Shown here one piece after another: positions 1 to 7,610 of a DNA stretch of 25,707 bases; the first letter of the stretch is position 1; each line of letters starts with the position of its first letter. This DNA is from a virus. A program made the translations under genes and the position numbers. The stretch covers positions 1 through 25,707 of IMG/VR virus record IMGVR_UViG_3300036823_000044, one strand, 5' to 3'. Below the pieces are notes generated by a model that was not told where the DNA came from, did no database searches, and was given only the letters and a program-made list of their open reading frames with translations.

Positions 1-315
1 CTCGGGCGCGTCGGGGATGCTGAGGCCTCCACCCGCCGTTGCGTCCTCGTACATGCCGAGAGCCTTGAGCATGCCGACGATCGTGTACAGTGCGCCGCTC
101 CAGCAGCACGCAGTCCACTTGAGCTCCCGGTCGGCGAACTGACCGTCCTGGATGACAGCGATGAACTTGAGCAGCGGCTTGCCGGGGTTGGCATCCGACT
201 GCGATTCCGCGGACTCGACCTCGGTGATGACGGCGTGGTAGGAACCGGAGGGCAGATAGCCACCCTCGCCTGCGGAGGCTTCCTTGTCACTGATGTCGAC
301 TTTGATACCTGACAT
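1..315 (-). CDS. DUF669-like single-strand DNA-binding protein (3' end outside window)
   Basis: The frame is open from an ATG at 315 to the left edge, giving 105 N-terminal residues. It begins MSGIKVDISD, then a YLPSGSYHAVITEVE stretch and a GKPLLKFIAVI...DRELKW stretch, ending near ALGMYEDA. This beta-rich layout resembles the phage DUF669/SSB-like proteins that often sit next to Sak4 ATPases. The inferred role is coating single-stranded DNA during replication or recombination. AAGGT lies just upstream of the ATG. The Sak4-like gene lies 16 bases upstream in the same operon. The missing C-terminus prevents a firmer family call. Confidence 0.6.
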   Translation of the reverse strand, partial: MSGIKVDISDKEASAGEGGYLPSGSYHAVITEVESAESQSDANPGKPLLKFIAVIQDGQFADRELKWTACCWSGALYTIVGMLKALGMYEDATAGGGLSIPDAPE

Positions 316-331
316 ACCTTGTACCTTGTCC

Positions 332-1510
332 CTAACTGTGAATGGTTTCGAAGATGTTGTGCATGTTCGGGTCTACGACGACAAGCGGGAGCTTGCCTGA
401 CCTGTCCTTGGTCACGTAGCCCTCGAGTGCGCCGGTGAGGAGAAGCCGCCTGATCTCGGTGGCCTTGTCCTCATCTCCCTTCTGTCCCTCCTTCGTGTAG
501 AGATACATGACCTGGTCGAATAGGCCGGCGACCTGATTCGCCATCTTGCCGGGGAGGTCTGGCTTCTTCCAGAGCACTCCCTTGTTGTCCCGATCCTCCT
601 GCTCGTGGCAGATGAAGATGAAGTTCATCGGGAGGTCTCGGAACAGACGCAGCACCTTCCGCATGCGGTTGGTAGATGCGCCCCAGTCGTGAAGACCAGG
701 CACGTCCGGGTCACGGTCTGGATGCGCCTTGAGCGTGCGCTTCATGACCCAGTCCATGTTGATCTTCTGCAGCTCCGTACCGGTGTCGATGACAGCGGTA
801 CGGAACTCTGGGCTGTCGGCACTGCGGTAGCACTGCCGATCGAGCTCGTCGTAGACGCCCTCGAACTGCTCCCACGTGATAGCGCCCTGGGTGTTCGGGT
901 CGGGTACGACGAGGATGTTGCCGGAGCCGTCGAGCTTCTTCAGCGTCGAGGAGCCGGCCTCGGCGTTGATGTACAGCATCGGCGAGAGGTGCTTGGAGGT
1001 CGCTCCCGTGCCAGCGACGTGCGTCTTGCCAGATCCTGGGCGTCCGTAGATCATGACGTTGACGAACGGAATGACCTCGGTCACGGGAGCGATCGGGATC
1101 CCCGCGAACTGCCTCCGAGGCGCAGGAGTCTCCGCCACTGCCTGTACTGTCACTCGTGCTTCCCTCTCACCCTCGGTTGGTTCATCTTCGAGCTGCTGTC
1201 TGCGTGTCTCCGTGAGTGCAGCAGCTTCGTCTTTGTCGAGGATGTCCAGAGCTCTGGCCTGCTCATCCTCGGTGAGGTTGGCTCCGCCTACTCGTGCATT
1301 GGCGAGGTCTGCTTCATGTGCACTGATGACCTCGTCTGGAGCGTGTGCGTAGAGGTCAGCCTCTTCTGCCGAGGTCAGTGCGACTCGAGAGTCCTCGTCA
1401 GGGTCTTGAGCGTACTGCTGGTCCTCATCACGCTCGTAGTCCTTCTTGAGGTCGAAGTCATCGTCGGGGACTAGGCCCGGAGGGTGATCTGCCCCGTCTG
1501 CATCTGTCAT
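332..1510 (-). CDS. Sak4-like AAA/RecA-fold ATPase (recombination)
   Basis: 392 residues. A Walker A motif GRPGSGKT lies at 156-163 and a Walker B-like TAVIDT at 238-243, followed by a conserved-looking HDWG and a FIFICHEQ strand near 297-304. This pattern fits the AAA_24 phage nucleotide-binding family, which includes the Sak4 single-strand annealing/RecA-like recombinases. Residues 1-130 form an acidic, Asp/Glu-rich, probably disordered extension not needed for the ATPase core. The start codon directly follows the stop of the upstream nuclease gene (TAGATG). Being flanked by an SSB-like gene and a RecB-like nuclease supports a DNA recombination or repair role. Recombinase activity is inferred, not shown. 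Confidence 0.8.
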   Translation of the reverse strand: MTDADGADHPPGLVPDDDFDLKKDYERDEDQQYAQDPDEDSRVALTSAEEADLYAHAPDEVISAHEADLANARVGGANLTEDEQARALDILDKDEAAALTETRRQQLEDEPTEGEREARVTVQAVAETPAPRRQFAGIPIAPVTEVIPFVNVMIYGRPGSGKTHVAGTGATSKHLSPMLYINAEAGSSTLKKLDGSGNILVVPDPNTQGAITWEQFEGVYDELDRQCYRSADSPEFRTAVIDTGTELQKINMDWVMKRTLKAHPDRDPDVPGLHDWGASTNRMRKVLRLFRDLPMNFIFICHEQEDRDNKGVLWKKPDLPGKMANQVAGLFDQVMYLYTKEGQKGDEDKATEIRRLLLTGALEGYVTKDRSGKLPLVVVDPNMHNIFETIHS

Positions 1511-2737
1511 CTATCCTATTCCTTTGTGATCGGTTGTCGCCTCGCGCAGTGCGTAGTACCGAGGCTTGACTTCGTACATCGTGTCAAGTGCGTACTGGTA
1601 GTCACCTCCTGATTCCTTGTCGAGGCACGGTTCCCTGTAGCCACAGAACCCACAGGAGAAGCGACCCGGTGACGGGTAGAGAGCTGTCGCCGGGTTGATC
1701 ATCTCTAGGACTGTCCCTAGCATGTTCTTGGCGAAGTTGTCGAGCTGCACTTCTGTCTTGCGGACAGTGTGATGCTGAATGAACTTCGGACCTTCGACTC
1801 GAAGCCAGCCGATGAACTCGTCATAGAGTCCGCCGTTGTAGGCCTGAGTATCGCGCATCTTGACAGTCTGGACAAACGTGTCAACGTCGGTGTCCTGACT
1901 CTGACTGACGCTGAATGCTCTGCCAAGACGCACGTGTACGTTCTGCTTAGGCGGCTCAGGGAAGCCCTTCTTGAGCTCGACGTACTTGAAGCCGCGGATG
2001 TTGAGTCCGAGCTTCCGACGAAGAGCCCAGACGTAGCCGACGATCTGATCGTCCAGCTCGAGTATGACGTCGGAGTCCTCGTTCATCATCCGGATCGTCG
2101 TCTTCCAGTCGAGGATCCAGTAGTTGCCGTACTTGTCCCGAACGATCACGTCGACGCGACCTTCGTAGACGACAGGAAGACCAGTCCAGGTAGGTCGCTC
2201 CGCGTCTACGACTATGAGTGGCAGCTCACGAGTCCGATACAGGGCGTACTTCATCCAGCACTTGTCGCACTTGCACATGAGTGGAGTGCCGTCGAGGTAC
2301 GTGATCGGAACGCGGAACTTCTCTTCGACGTAGATCGGGACGAACTCGTCGATCGGTAGGTGCTTCTCGACGTACCAGTGAATCATCCCTCTGCCAAGGG
2401 CCACCAGCTTGTCGTAGTCGCGCTCCTCGTCGTTGTCCATGCCGCGATCGACTTGCTGGTTGTACTTCTGTCTCTGCGACACGCAGCTGTCGTAGAACGC
2501 AGCCTCGGCGAACTGTGAGATCAGGACGCGAGGTGCTTCCCAGGTCTCGGGGTTGTACATTGCTTCCATACCGGCATGGAAGGCTACACCGAACTCGAGC
2601 GGCACGGCTGTTGTCTTGGGCTGTAGGTCGTAGTTGAACGACCAGTCGTGACGACGTCGACAGCCACGATACGAGCGAAGTTCGGATGTATGAACTTCGT
2701 GTACCAGGTCGTTTTCTGTTATGACTGACGCTATCAT
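1511..2737 (-). CDS. RecB/Cas4-like PD-(D/E)XK nuclease with Fe-S cysteines
   Basis: 408 residues. A nuclease core is visible: GVAFHAGMEA (His54, the RecB-family histidine), GRVDVI (Asp196), ILDWKTT (Asp210, Lys212) and DDQIVGY (Gln231). Cys26 near the N-terminus plus Cys362, Cys365 and Cys371 near the C-terminus match the four-cysteine 4Fe-4S arrangement of Cas4/AddB nucleases. An additional CxCxxC (155-160) sits before the core and is not part of that set. The start is well supported by AAGGAGGTG just upstream. The likely role is a DNA exonuclease that makes single strands for the downstream Sak4-like ATPase and SSB-like protein. Polarity cannot be read from sequence. Confidence 0.85.
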   Translation of the reverse strand: MIASVITENDLVHEVHTSELRSYRGCRRRHDWSFNYDLQPKTTAVPLEFGVAFHAGMEAMYNPETWEAPRVLISQFAEAAFYDSCVSQRQKYNQQVDRGMDNDEERDYDKLVALGRGMIHWYVEKHLPIDEFVPIYVEEKFRVPITYLDGTPLMCKCDKCWMKYALYRTRELPLIVVDAERPTWTGLPVVYEGRVDVIVRDKYGNYWILDWKTTIRMMNEDSDVILELDDQIVGYVWALRRKLGLNIRGFKYVELKKGFPEPPKQNVHVRLGRAFSVSQSQDTDVDTFVQTVKMRDTQAYNGGLYDEFIGWLRVEGPKFIQHHTVRKTEVQLDNFAKNMLGTVLEMINPATALYPSPGRFSCGFCGYREPCLDKESGGDYQYALDTMYEVKPRYYALREATTDHKGIG

Positions 2738-2761
2738 CGCACCTCCTTAAGCTGATACTTA

Positions 2762-2791
2762 AGTATATAGTAGTTCATCTTGGGAACACAA
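2762..2791 (-). promoter_or_regulatory. Probable promoter of the recombination module
   Basis: On the minus strand TTGTGT (2791-2786) is followed after 18 bases by TATACT (2767-2762), in the 67-base gap before the nuclease gene. Two CTTAAG palindromes 12 bases apart (2746-2751 and 2758-2763) lie between the -10 box and the ribosome site. It would drive the nuclease, the Sak4-like ATPase and the SSB-like gene. Matches are moderate, so this is an inference. Confidence 0.45.
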
Positions 2792-2804
2792 GGTCTTACT
2801 TTTA

Positions 2805-3344
2805 CTATGTAACACCTGGATTCTGTCCCGTGACGCTGAGAGCGTCCCAGCTTCCTACGGGTGCCTGCTCTTGAACTACTTCTGGTTCGGGCTCAGGAGC
2901 ATTCATCCTCTCGACGATCTCCGGCAGAAGGTCGTTGCAGCCGACGCCGACAAGCATCATCTGGATGAAGCGCTTCACGACGAAGAACCCTGGACGCTTG
3001 CACTTCGTATGGATAAGCCAGCCGAAGCGTTCGGTCTTGACGTGCGTGCCCATCACGGAGACGTATTCCTGCTGCTCAGGGCCGCCGTAGTTGACGAACT
3101 TCCCCTGACCAGCTCGTGAGCGTTGGCTCTTCTCCCGGTAGTACTGGGTCATACCAACGATGCGGCAGCGACACGAAACGGTAGGCCTCGCGACTACCGC
3201 TTCGATCGTTGCATGGGCGACGACGTGTGCCGAGATGGAGATCGGTATGCCTCCATGCTTGGCTGCCTGTGCCTCGAGGGTGTGCTCGACGAAGGCTTCG
3301 GCTGCTGTATTGTCGTCAAACGACAGTATGACTACTCGGGCCAT
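2805..3344 (-). CDS. Hypothetical protein (179 aa)
   Basis: No family recognised. The ATG is preceded by CGGAGGAATGCC, a clear ribosome site. The N-terminus (ARVVILSFDDNTAAEAFVE) looks like a beta-alpha unit. The middle has a CRCR pair and a basic, glycine-rich segment (REKSQRSRAGQGKF). The C-terminal 30 residues are acidic and proline-rich (PEPEPEVVQEQ), probably disordered. It is the last gene of the block starting with the SNF2 helicase and overlaps the upstream gene by 29 bases. A nucleic-acid-associated role is possible from the basic patch but unsupported otherwise. Confidence 0.65.
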   Translation of the reverse strand: MARVVILSFDDNTAAEAFVEHTLEAQAAKHGGIPISISAHVVAHATIEAVVARPTVSCRCRIVGMTQYYREKSQRSRAGQGKFVNYGGPEQQEYVSVMGTHVKTERFGWLIHTKCKRPGFFVVKRFIQMMLVGVGCNDLLPEIVERMNAPEPEPEVVQEQAPVGSWDALSVTGQNPGVT

Positions 3345-3516
3345 GGCATTCCTCCGTTACGTCTGAGAGTAGACCTTCCCAGCGCTTGCCGTTGAGCCAG
3401 ACGATGCACTTACGGTAGCGCTTGATTCCCTGCGAGTCCGTTGTACCAACGATCTCGCCGAGGTGAACCTCCATCGCAGGGAGGTCTTCGACGTCCTTGC
3501 GGACGGGATCGTTCAT
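3316..3516 (-). CDS. Hypothetical protein (66 aa)
   Basis: No family recognised. The frame is open further upstream, but the ATG at 3516 was chosen because it overlaps the stop of the preceding gene as ATGA, the rule in this operon. The product starts MNDPVRKDVEDLPAMEVH and contains a short strand-rich segment (YRKCIVWLNGKRWEGLL) that could be a small beta barrel or sheet. Its 3' end overlaps the next gene's start by 29 bases, so the two are probably translationally coupled. Confidence 0.55.
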   Translation of the reverse strand: MNDPVRKDVEDLPAMEVHLGEIVGTTDSQGIKRYRKCIVWLNGKRWEGLLSDVTEECHGPSSHTVV

Positions 3517-3722
3517 GCAGGACCGCCAGGTATGCCGACCTCGTGACCATCGGCGAAGATGCGATGCTTGAACTTCGCCTCGCACTGCTCACGCTCGGGG
3601 TGGTAGTGGACCTGGTAAGGCCCGTACTTCTTCGACTTGTCGCTGGCGTCCCTGATGACGACCTTCTCGTCGAGAGCGGGGCTGATCCACATGTGGTTCA
3701 TGCGGCCCTGAACAGTGGTCAT
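3513..3722 (-). CDS. Hypothetical protein (69 aa)
   Basis: No family recognised. Both ends are set by ATGA overlaps with neighbours, which strongly supports the frame and start. The product (MTTVQGRMNHMWISPALDE...) is mixed charged, with a central DKSKKYGPYQVHYHPERE stretch holding two histidines and one cysteine nearby. No membrane segment or signal peptide. Coupled translation with the 169-residue and 66-residue neighbours suggests a shared, unknown function. Confidence 0.55.
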   Translation of the reverse strand: MTTVQGRMNHMWISPALDEKVVIRDASDKSKKYGPYQVHYHPEREQCEAKFKHRIFADGHEVGIPGGPA

Positions 3723-4228
3723 GACGACCTCGCAGTCTTGTAGGCGGCCCAGACCAGCTTGCAGAAGATCCGGGTACGACGGAAGCGCTTCTTGCCGAGC
3801 CGAAGCGCTTCCATGTTCCAGGCCGTTTCGATGTTGTCGAAGTGCTTGAAGTTCTCGTCCTCGACGACGGCGAGAGGGGCATAGCTGGCCCTGATGGCAC
3901 GCATCGGAGTCGTCTCGAACGCAGTGTAGGCAGCCATCGTAGCTGCTATGTCTGCATCGTTGTAGGCCAGCATCTGCTCATGTGCACGAGTACCTATGTG
4001 CTCCGGAGACGATGTGATCGAGACAACGCGGCGTTCGACTCGCGTGTGTTCGATGACGGACTCGTAGTGGCTGCCCTGGATCACGATGATCTCCTGATAC
4101 ATGTGACCCTGCAGCTCGACGACAGTCTCCGAGTCGCCTTGCCAGTGCGTGACCAGATTGGCAAACATGGGAGAATCGGTGACGTCGACCTCGACGGGGT
4201 ACTCCGGGTCTAGCGCGCACACGGTCAT
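3719..4228 (-). CDS. Hypothetical protein (169 aa)
   Basis: No family recognised. ATGA overlaps at both ends fix its boundaries within the helicase operon. The first half is strand-rich with many His and Glu residues (HMYQEIIVIQGSHYESVIEH). The second half is alpha-helical, ending in a basic segment (RLGKKRFRRTRIFCKLVWAAYK) that could touch nucleic acid. No signal peptide. It sits two genes downstream of the SNF2 helicase and may work with it, but nothing in the sequence proves this. Confidence 0.6.
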   Translation of the reverse strand: MTVCALDPEYPVEVDVTDSPMFANLVTHWQGDSETVVELQGHMYQEIIVIQGSHYESVIEHTRVERRVVSITSSPEHIGTRAHEQMLAYNDADIAATMAAYTAFETTPMRAIRASYAPLAVVEDENFKHFDNIETAWNMEALRLGKKRFRRTRIFCKLVWAAYKTARSS

Positions 4229-4608
4229 GACAGATCACTCAGGTTCTGACGCTTGGGACGTGAAGGGCTACGTCCACCACCGTTGAGCATTGGCACTGAC
4301 TTCTGAGCGGCGATCTGCTCCTTGAGCGAAGCGAGACCCTCGATCATGACCTCGTCGACACCGTCCTGCGTGATGAAGGGATTGGTAGTGATGGTGATGT
4401 TGGCGACGTAGTTGTCGATGCCAGGCAGCTTGCCCTTCGCCTGGTAGTACAGGCCCCAGCTGGGCAACTGGCCGCTGGAGCTAGGAATGAGACCGATGAA
4501 GTCGAACGTGGAGCACACGATGGTCAGGAAGGCACTGTTCCTTTCCAGTGAATTCCTGAACATGGGCTCCAGTCGCGCCTTGATGTCGAAGTAGTCCTTG
4601 TCAAGCAT
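4225..4608 (-). CDS. Hypothetical protein (127 aa)
   Basis: No family recognised. The longer frame opens at 4635, but the ATG at 4608 has AAGGAGGACTCA directly before it and overlaps the helicase stop, so it is the better start. The product begins MLDKDYFDIKARLEP and has a hydrophobic middle (FLTIVCSTFDFIGLIP) too short and polar for a clear membrane span. Its tail is basic and serine-rich (GGGRSPSRPKRQ). Directly downstream of, and coupled to, the SNF2 helicase, so it may be an accessory factor (inference). Confidence 0.6.
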   Translation of the reverse strand: MLDKDYFDIKARLEPMFRNSLERNSAFLTIVCSTFDFIGLIPSSSGQLPSWGLYYQAKGKLPGIDNYVANITITTNPFITQDGVDEVMIEGLASLKEQIAAQKSVPMLNGGGRSPSRPKRQNLSDLS

Positions 4609-6136
4609 TGAGTCCTCCTTGTAGGAACATTGCACGCACGTCGTGCATCGCCATCTCCTCGAGGGTCAGGTCCTCTCCTGTGTAGAGCCCTGGATAAGTC
4701 TTGTCGCCCAGAATCCACATCAAGGCTTCCCACTTGGATGCGATGCGTTGCTTACGACCGAGATCGACAGTGTCTCGGGCGACGATGTCAATGACTTGAA
4801 CCGGATGAACCTGACCGATACGATGAACTCGGTCTTCGGCTTGCCGATTCCTCGTCGGATTCCAATCACGGTCGAAGAAGACGACAGTACTGGACCTGTG
4901 TAGCGTGATGCCTTCCCCTCCAGCCTTGATTGTCCCGCATAGAACTTGAATGTTACCCTTCTGGAACTCCGATTCGTAGAGATCTCGGTCGTGCTGATTG
5001 ACATGACCAGTATATGGCCGAGCGACAATTCCTCGAGCCTCAAGACGCCGAACAGCAAGATGACTCATGCTCCTCGACTGGCTGAAGACCACCAGGGACT
5101 CGTCAGGGTTGCCGTCAACGATCTCCTCCAGGTCGTCGAGCTTGACGGACGGGTCTACAAGCGTCACGCGCCCCTCTGGGCTGAAGTCCACAGAGGCGAG
5201 AGCGAACTGCTGCAGTCTGACAAGTTGTGCGACGACAGCGCCTGCTACCAGTGGGGAATCTTGATGTTCACCAACCCACGCAATCATGTCCTTGCGCATC
5301 TGGTCGTAGGCCTTACGCTGTCCAGGAGGTAGTGTGACGAAGCGCTCGGTGTAGGTCTTGGGAGGCAGATCGATGCCAACCTCATCCTTGTTACGACGTA
5401 CATAGTACGGCTTGATGGTTGACAGCATTGCCGCCGCGCCCTCAGGATTGACACCGACGATCTTCTTGAAGGTGCGTCCGTACTTGGCCTTCTGAAGGCC
5501 CTCGTCCTCGAACACGCAGCAGGTGTTGACAAACTTCCAGTACGACTTGAACTGCTTGGGCCAAAGCCAATTCAACACGGACCAGAAGTCTTGCGGCTTG
5601 TCATCCGCGGGAGTACCTGACAGACCAGTCTTGTACTTCGTCTGCAACGCCTTGAGCGCTCGCGTCGACTGCGCAGCACGATTCTTGACCCTGTGGACTT
5701 CATCACACATGATGTGGAACCACTTGACGTCCTTCAGTTCAGGCATGAGCCGAAGGGCTTCGTAGTGCACGATGATGTAGTTCGGGAACGGAATCAGACC
5801 TGCTGATGCCTTGTCGATATCAGACGATAGAGCCTGTCGCTTCTTCCTGTCGATGACCCAGATAGGGTGGGTTTCACCGACGTACTCACGAATGACTCTG
5901 ACCCAGCCATTCCAGTGAGTGCCGGAAGGAGCGACGATAAGTGTTGGGCGTTTGTAGGCGTACTTGTCTCGACGTAGTTCGACGTCCCTGGCGACGCCTT
6001 CGTAGGTCTTGCCGAGTCCCATGTCGTCGGCGATGAGACCTGACTCAGCACCCACGTCGTCTATAGGACAAAGCTTGTTAACGCCTTCCTGCTGGAACGG
6101 GTAGAGCATGCTCCAGGATTCATGACGTGCTGTCAT
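4601..6136 (-). CDS. SWI2/SNF2-family DNA helicase/translocase
   Basis: 511 residues with the full superfamily 2 set: motif I DDMGLGKT (37-44), motif II DEVH (145-148), motif III SGTP (173-176), motif V GTIKAGGEGITL (401-412) and motif VI QAEDRVHRIGQ (432-442). The order and spacing are those of SNF2-type ATPases, which translocate along double-stranded DNA rather than unwind it. No extra nuclease or zinc domain is visible, so it is a minimal phage form. The start has AAGGAGGTG six bases upstream, inside the preceding gene. Likely role: moving proteins off DNA or helping replication and recombination; the direct target is unknown. Confidence 0.9.
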   Translation of the reverse strand: MTARHESWSMLYPFQQEGVNKLCPIDDVGAESGLIADDMGLGKTYEGVARDVELRRDKYAYKRPTLIVAPSGTHWNGWVRVIREYVGETHPIWVIDRKKRQALSSDIDKASAGLIPFPNYIIVHYEALRLMPELKDVKWFHIMCDEVHRVKNRAAQSTRALKALQTKYKTGLSGTPADDKPQDFWSVLNWLWPKQFKSYWKFVNTCCVFEDEGLQKAKYGRTFKKIVGVNPEGAAAMLSTIKPYYVRRNKDEVGIDLPPKTYTERFVTLPPGQRKAYDQMRKDMIAWVGEHQDSPLVAGAVVAQLVRLQQFALASVDFSPEGRVTLVDPSVKLDDLEEIVDGNPDESLVVFSQSRSMSHLAVRRLEARGIVARPYTGHVNQHDRDLYESEFQKGNIQVLCGTIKAGGEGITLHRSSTVVFFDRDWNPTRNRQAEDRVHRIGQVHPVQVIDIVARDTVDLGRKQRIASKWEALMWILGDKTYPGLYTGEDLTLEEMAMHDVRAMFLQGGLNA

Positions 6137-6410
6137 CCTTCACCTCCTTCGGCAGCTGTCCAATGACTTGACCGGTATAGGGACAGAGCCACTGTATGGT
6201 TCGTACTCCGTCGTGCATGTCGTACGATATGCTGCACTTGTCTTTGCCGTTGTATGGATGTCTGATGTGACAGCTAGGACACCACGGACCCGCTGACACG
6301 TCCTGAAGACCTGGCGGCGTCCATTCCTTCCCGATCACGCTTCGCTTTCTGCGCCGCCAGGTACGCCCTGCTCTCCGCCGAAAGCTCTCGTTTCCTTCGT
6401 CGCTGCGCAT
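6120..6410 (-). CDS. Small zinc-ribbon-like hypothetical protein (start uncertain)
   Basis: The C-terminal half, with WCPSCHIRHPY, a further Cys and WLCPYTGQ, looks like a small zinc-binding fold. It ends 17 bases inside the helicase gene and carries that gene's ribosome site. The ATG at 6410 has GAGGTG five bases upstream, but using it means a 137-base out-of-frame overlap with the next gene and an arginine-rich first 25 residues. GTG codons at 6338 or 6299 would shorten the overlap but have weak ribosome sites. The stop is more certain than the start. Confidence 0.5.
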   Translation of the reverse strand: MRSDEGNESFRRRAGRTWRRRKRSVIGKEWTPPGLQDVSAGPWCPSCHIRHPYNGKDKCSISYDMHDGVRTIQWLCPYTGQVIGQLPKEVKDDSTS

Positions 6411-6477
6411 TCACACACCTCTTGTGTCCCTTGTGACACGGTCCGTGGTAGCCCTCAATGTCGCATGTCTGGAACAT
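6274..6477 (-). CDS. Small Cys/His and Arg/Lys-rich protein (67 aa)
   Basis: AAGGAGGTAGAC precedes the ATG, a near-ideal ribosome site. The N-terminus MFQTCDIEGYHGPCHKGHKRC has three cysteines and three histidines suitable for one zinc. It is followed by a long basic helix (QRRRKRELSAESRAYLAAQKAKR). The layout resembles small phage zinc-knuckle proteins, and nucleic-acid binding is a reasonable guess only. It is the first gene of the helicase block and overlaps the next gene out of frame. Confidence 0.6.
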   Translation of the reverse strand: MFQTCDIEGYHGPCHKGHKRCVNAQRRRKRELSAESRAYLAAQKAKRDREGMDAARSSGRVSGSVVS

Positions 6478-6490
6478 GTCTACCTCCTTT

Positions 6491-6574
6491 CACAGCCGTA
6501 CAAGCACCGGTGCAAGTTCGGGATCTGGTCCTTGTACGACTGTGACCTGAGGTGGTCGTAGCACTGCAGGTCAC
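6491..6574 (-). promoter_or_regulatory. Two mutually exclusive hairpins before the helicase block
   Basis: Arms 6491-6504 and 6531-6544 pair over 13 of 14 positions (CACAG, one mismatch, CGTACAAG). A second pair, 6542-6549 with 6567-6574 (GTGACCTG/CAGGTCAC), shares bases 6542-6544 with the first, so only one can form fully. The first hairpin ends right next to the ribosome site of the 67-residue gene. This could be a leader control element, but no matching ligand class was recognised. Confidence 0.35.
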
Positions 6575-6610
6575 GTGCGTGAAGAGAACATCACCGTTGT
6601 CGAAGGACTT

Positions 6611-6645
6611 AGAACCATTGTGACTGGTGTCGACCAGTCAGTTCT
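6611..6645 (-). terminator. Hairpin, possible terminator or processing site
   Basis: Perfect arms TGACTGGT (6621-6628) and ACCAGTCA (6633-6640) around a 4-base loop, extended by AGAAC/GTTCT (6611-6615, 6641-6645) across a 5-base bulge. It lies in the 284-base gap (6478-6761) between the exported-protein gene and the helicase block. No T-tract follows, so termination is inferred from position and stem strength. Confidence 0.45.
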
Positions 6646-6704
6646 AGTATCCGCATGTTCACCACCCTTATCCTCTCCAGAGGGAGTCTAGCGTCCCTCA
6701 AGGC

Positions 6705-6749
6705 CCTGCTCGGGCGGAGCCTCATTACTCCTAGGAACACCCGAGCAGG
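6705..6749 (-). terminator. Terminator-like hairpin after exported protein gene
   Basis: A 10-base perfect inverted repeat, CCTGCTCGGG (6705-6714) and CCCGAGCAGG (6740-6749), with a 25-base interior lies 12 bases past the stop of the 232-residue exported protein. A small CCTCT/AGAGG hairpin follows at 6672-6683. There is no T-run, as is common for actinobacterial terminators. Confidence 0.5.
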
Positions 6750-6761
6750 ACGTTCAGAGAC

Positions 6762-7460
6762 CTAGCGGCCGAAGGTCCAGAGCACGTTGCTCGGGAGAGC
6801 CAGCGGCGACGCCGTCGGAATCGACGCCGGAGTGGTGTCGACCACGGTGAGAGCGGTCAGCTGGCGGCTATCGGTCGCCGTCGGCTGGGGAACGGTCGCG
6901 CTGACGGTCGCGGTGTCCGCCACGTAGCGGCCTGAGTTGACGCTCTCGATCACGTACTGGGTGTGGTGATCCAGGTTCGAGACCTCCTGCGGACTACCGA
7001 CCGAGTAAACGTCCCCGAGAGAGCTGCCCGGAGCCGTGTACTTCCTGAACAGGAACTGCTGGTGCGAGTCGTGGCCGAGCGTGCAGGGCTTCAGCGCGAG
7101 CTGGTCGGAACCATCCAGCGTGACGCACTGGTTCGACCAGTTGCCATCAGGCGCGTACACGAGCGTGTAGAAGATCACACCGAAGCGCTCGTGCTCCACC
7201 TTGTCAAACGAGGTGGCGCGGTCCTTCAGCAGGTCCGGGTAGCCGATCACGATGCCCGTCGGCGACTGGTTCTTGGCGTCGAAGGCGATCGGGTGCGGGG
7301 TCACCTGGTTGTCGACCGAGTGGAAGGTCCCGCAGCCAGCGCCCGAGACGCAGTTGAACGAGCTGGCGTGCGCGACGCCCGAGAGCCCGGCAACGAGGCC
7401 GAGAGCGAAGACGAGCAGACCGGCAACGACCGTCAGCCCCTTCACGAACTTGGTAAGCAT
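6762..7460 (-). CDS. Exported protein with lectin-like segment
   Basis: 232 residues. Residues 1-32 form a classical Sec signal peptide: basic N-terminus, long Leu/Val/Gly core, cleavage after AHA. The mature part has an early Cys pair (NCVSGAGC) and a segment, QCVTLDGSDQLALKPC...HQQFLF, that recalls one repeat of ricin-type beta-trefoil lectins (disulfide plus Gln-x-x near the end). Only one such unit is convincing. AGGAGAACC precedes the ATG. With the adjacent exported protein it forms a small unit bounded by hairpins. It is GC-richer than its neighbours, which may point to separate acquisition. The role outside the cell, or in the virion, is unknown. Confidence 0.7.
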   Translation of the reverse strand: MLTKFVKGLTVVAGLLVFALGLVAGLSGVAHASSFNCVSGAGCGTFHSVDNQVTPHPIAFDAKNQSPTGIVIGYPDLLKDRATSFDKVEHERFGVIFYTLVYAPDGNWSNQCVTLDGSDQLALKPCTLGHDSHQQFLFRKYTAPGSSLGDVYSVGSPQEVSNLDHHTQYVIESVNSGRYVADTATVSATVPQPTATDSRQLTALTVVDTTPASIPTASPLALPSNVLWTFGR

Positions 7461-7557
7461 GGTTCTCCTATCGAACCTGTAGTGAGGCGATCCCTTGTGA
7501 TCGTCTCCATGCAGGCTGCACCGGAGATCGATGCAACCTGTACAAGGACGATTTGGG

Positions 7558-7598
7558 GGTGTACCCCGCTCGCTTCCCTACAGCCAGCGGGGTACACC
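7558..7598 (-). terminator. Strong hairpin terminator between two exported-protein genes
   Basis: A 13-base perfect inverted repeat, GGTGTACCCCGCT (7558-7570) and AGCGGGGTACACC (7586-7598), with a 15-base loop, starts 12 bases past the stop of the 245-residue gene. On the minus strand it is followed by CCCCAAAT rather than a T-run. The stem is long enough to act as a terminator or as an mRNA end protector. Confidence 0.65.
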
Positions 7599-7610
7599 TC
7601 GTTCAGGTGG

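Noticed and set aside
605-1474. Long plus-strand frame opposite the Sak4-like gene
   Set aside because: It runs antisense through a gene with clear motifs; no ribosome site and no recognisable domain.
6497-6538. Possible tRNA in the gap before the helicase block
   Set aside because: A TTCGGGATC-like loop is present but lacks a 5-pair T stem and no anticodon arm fits.
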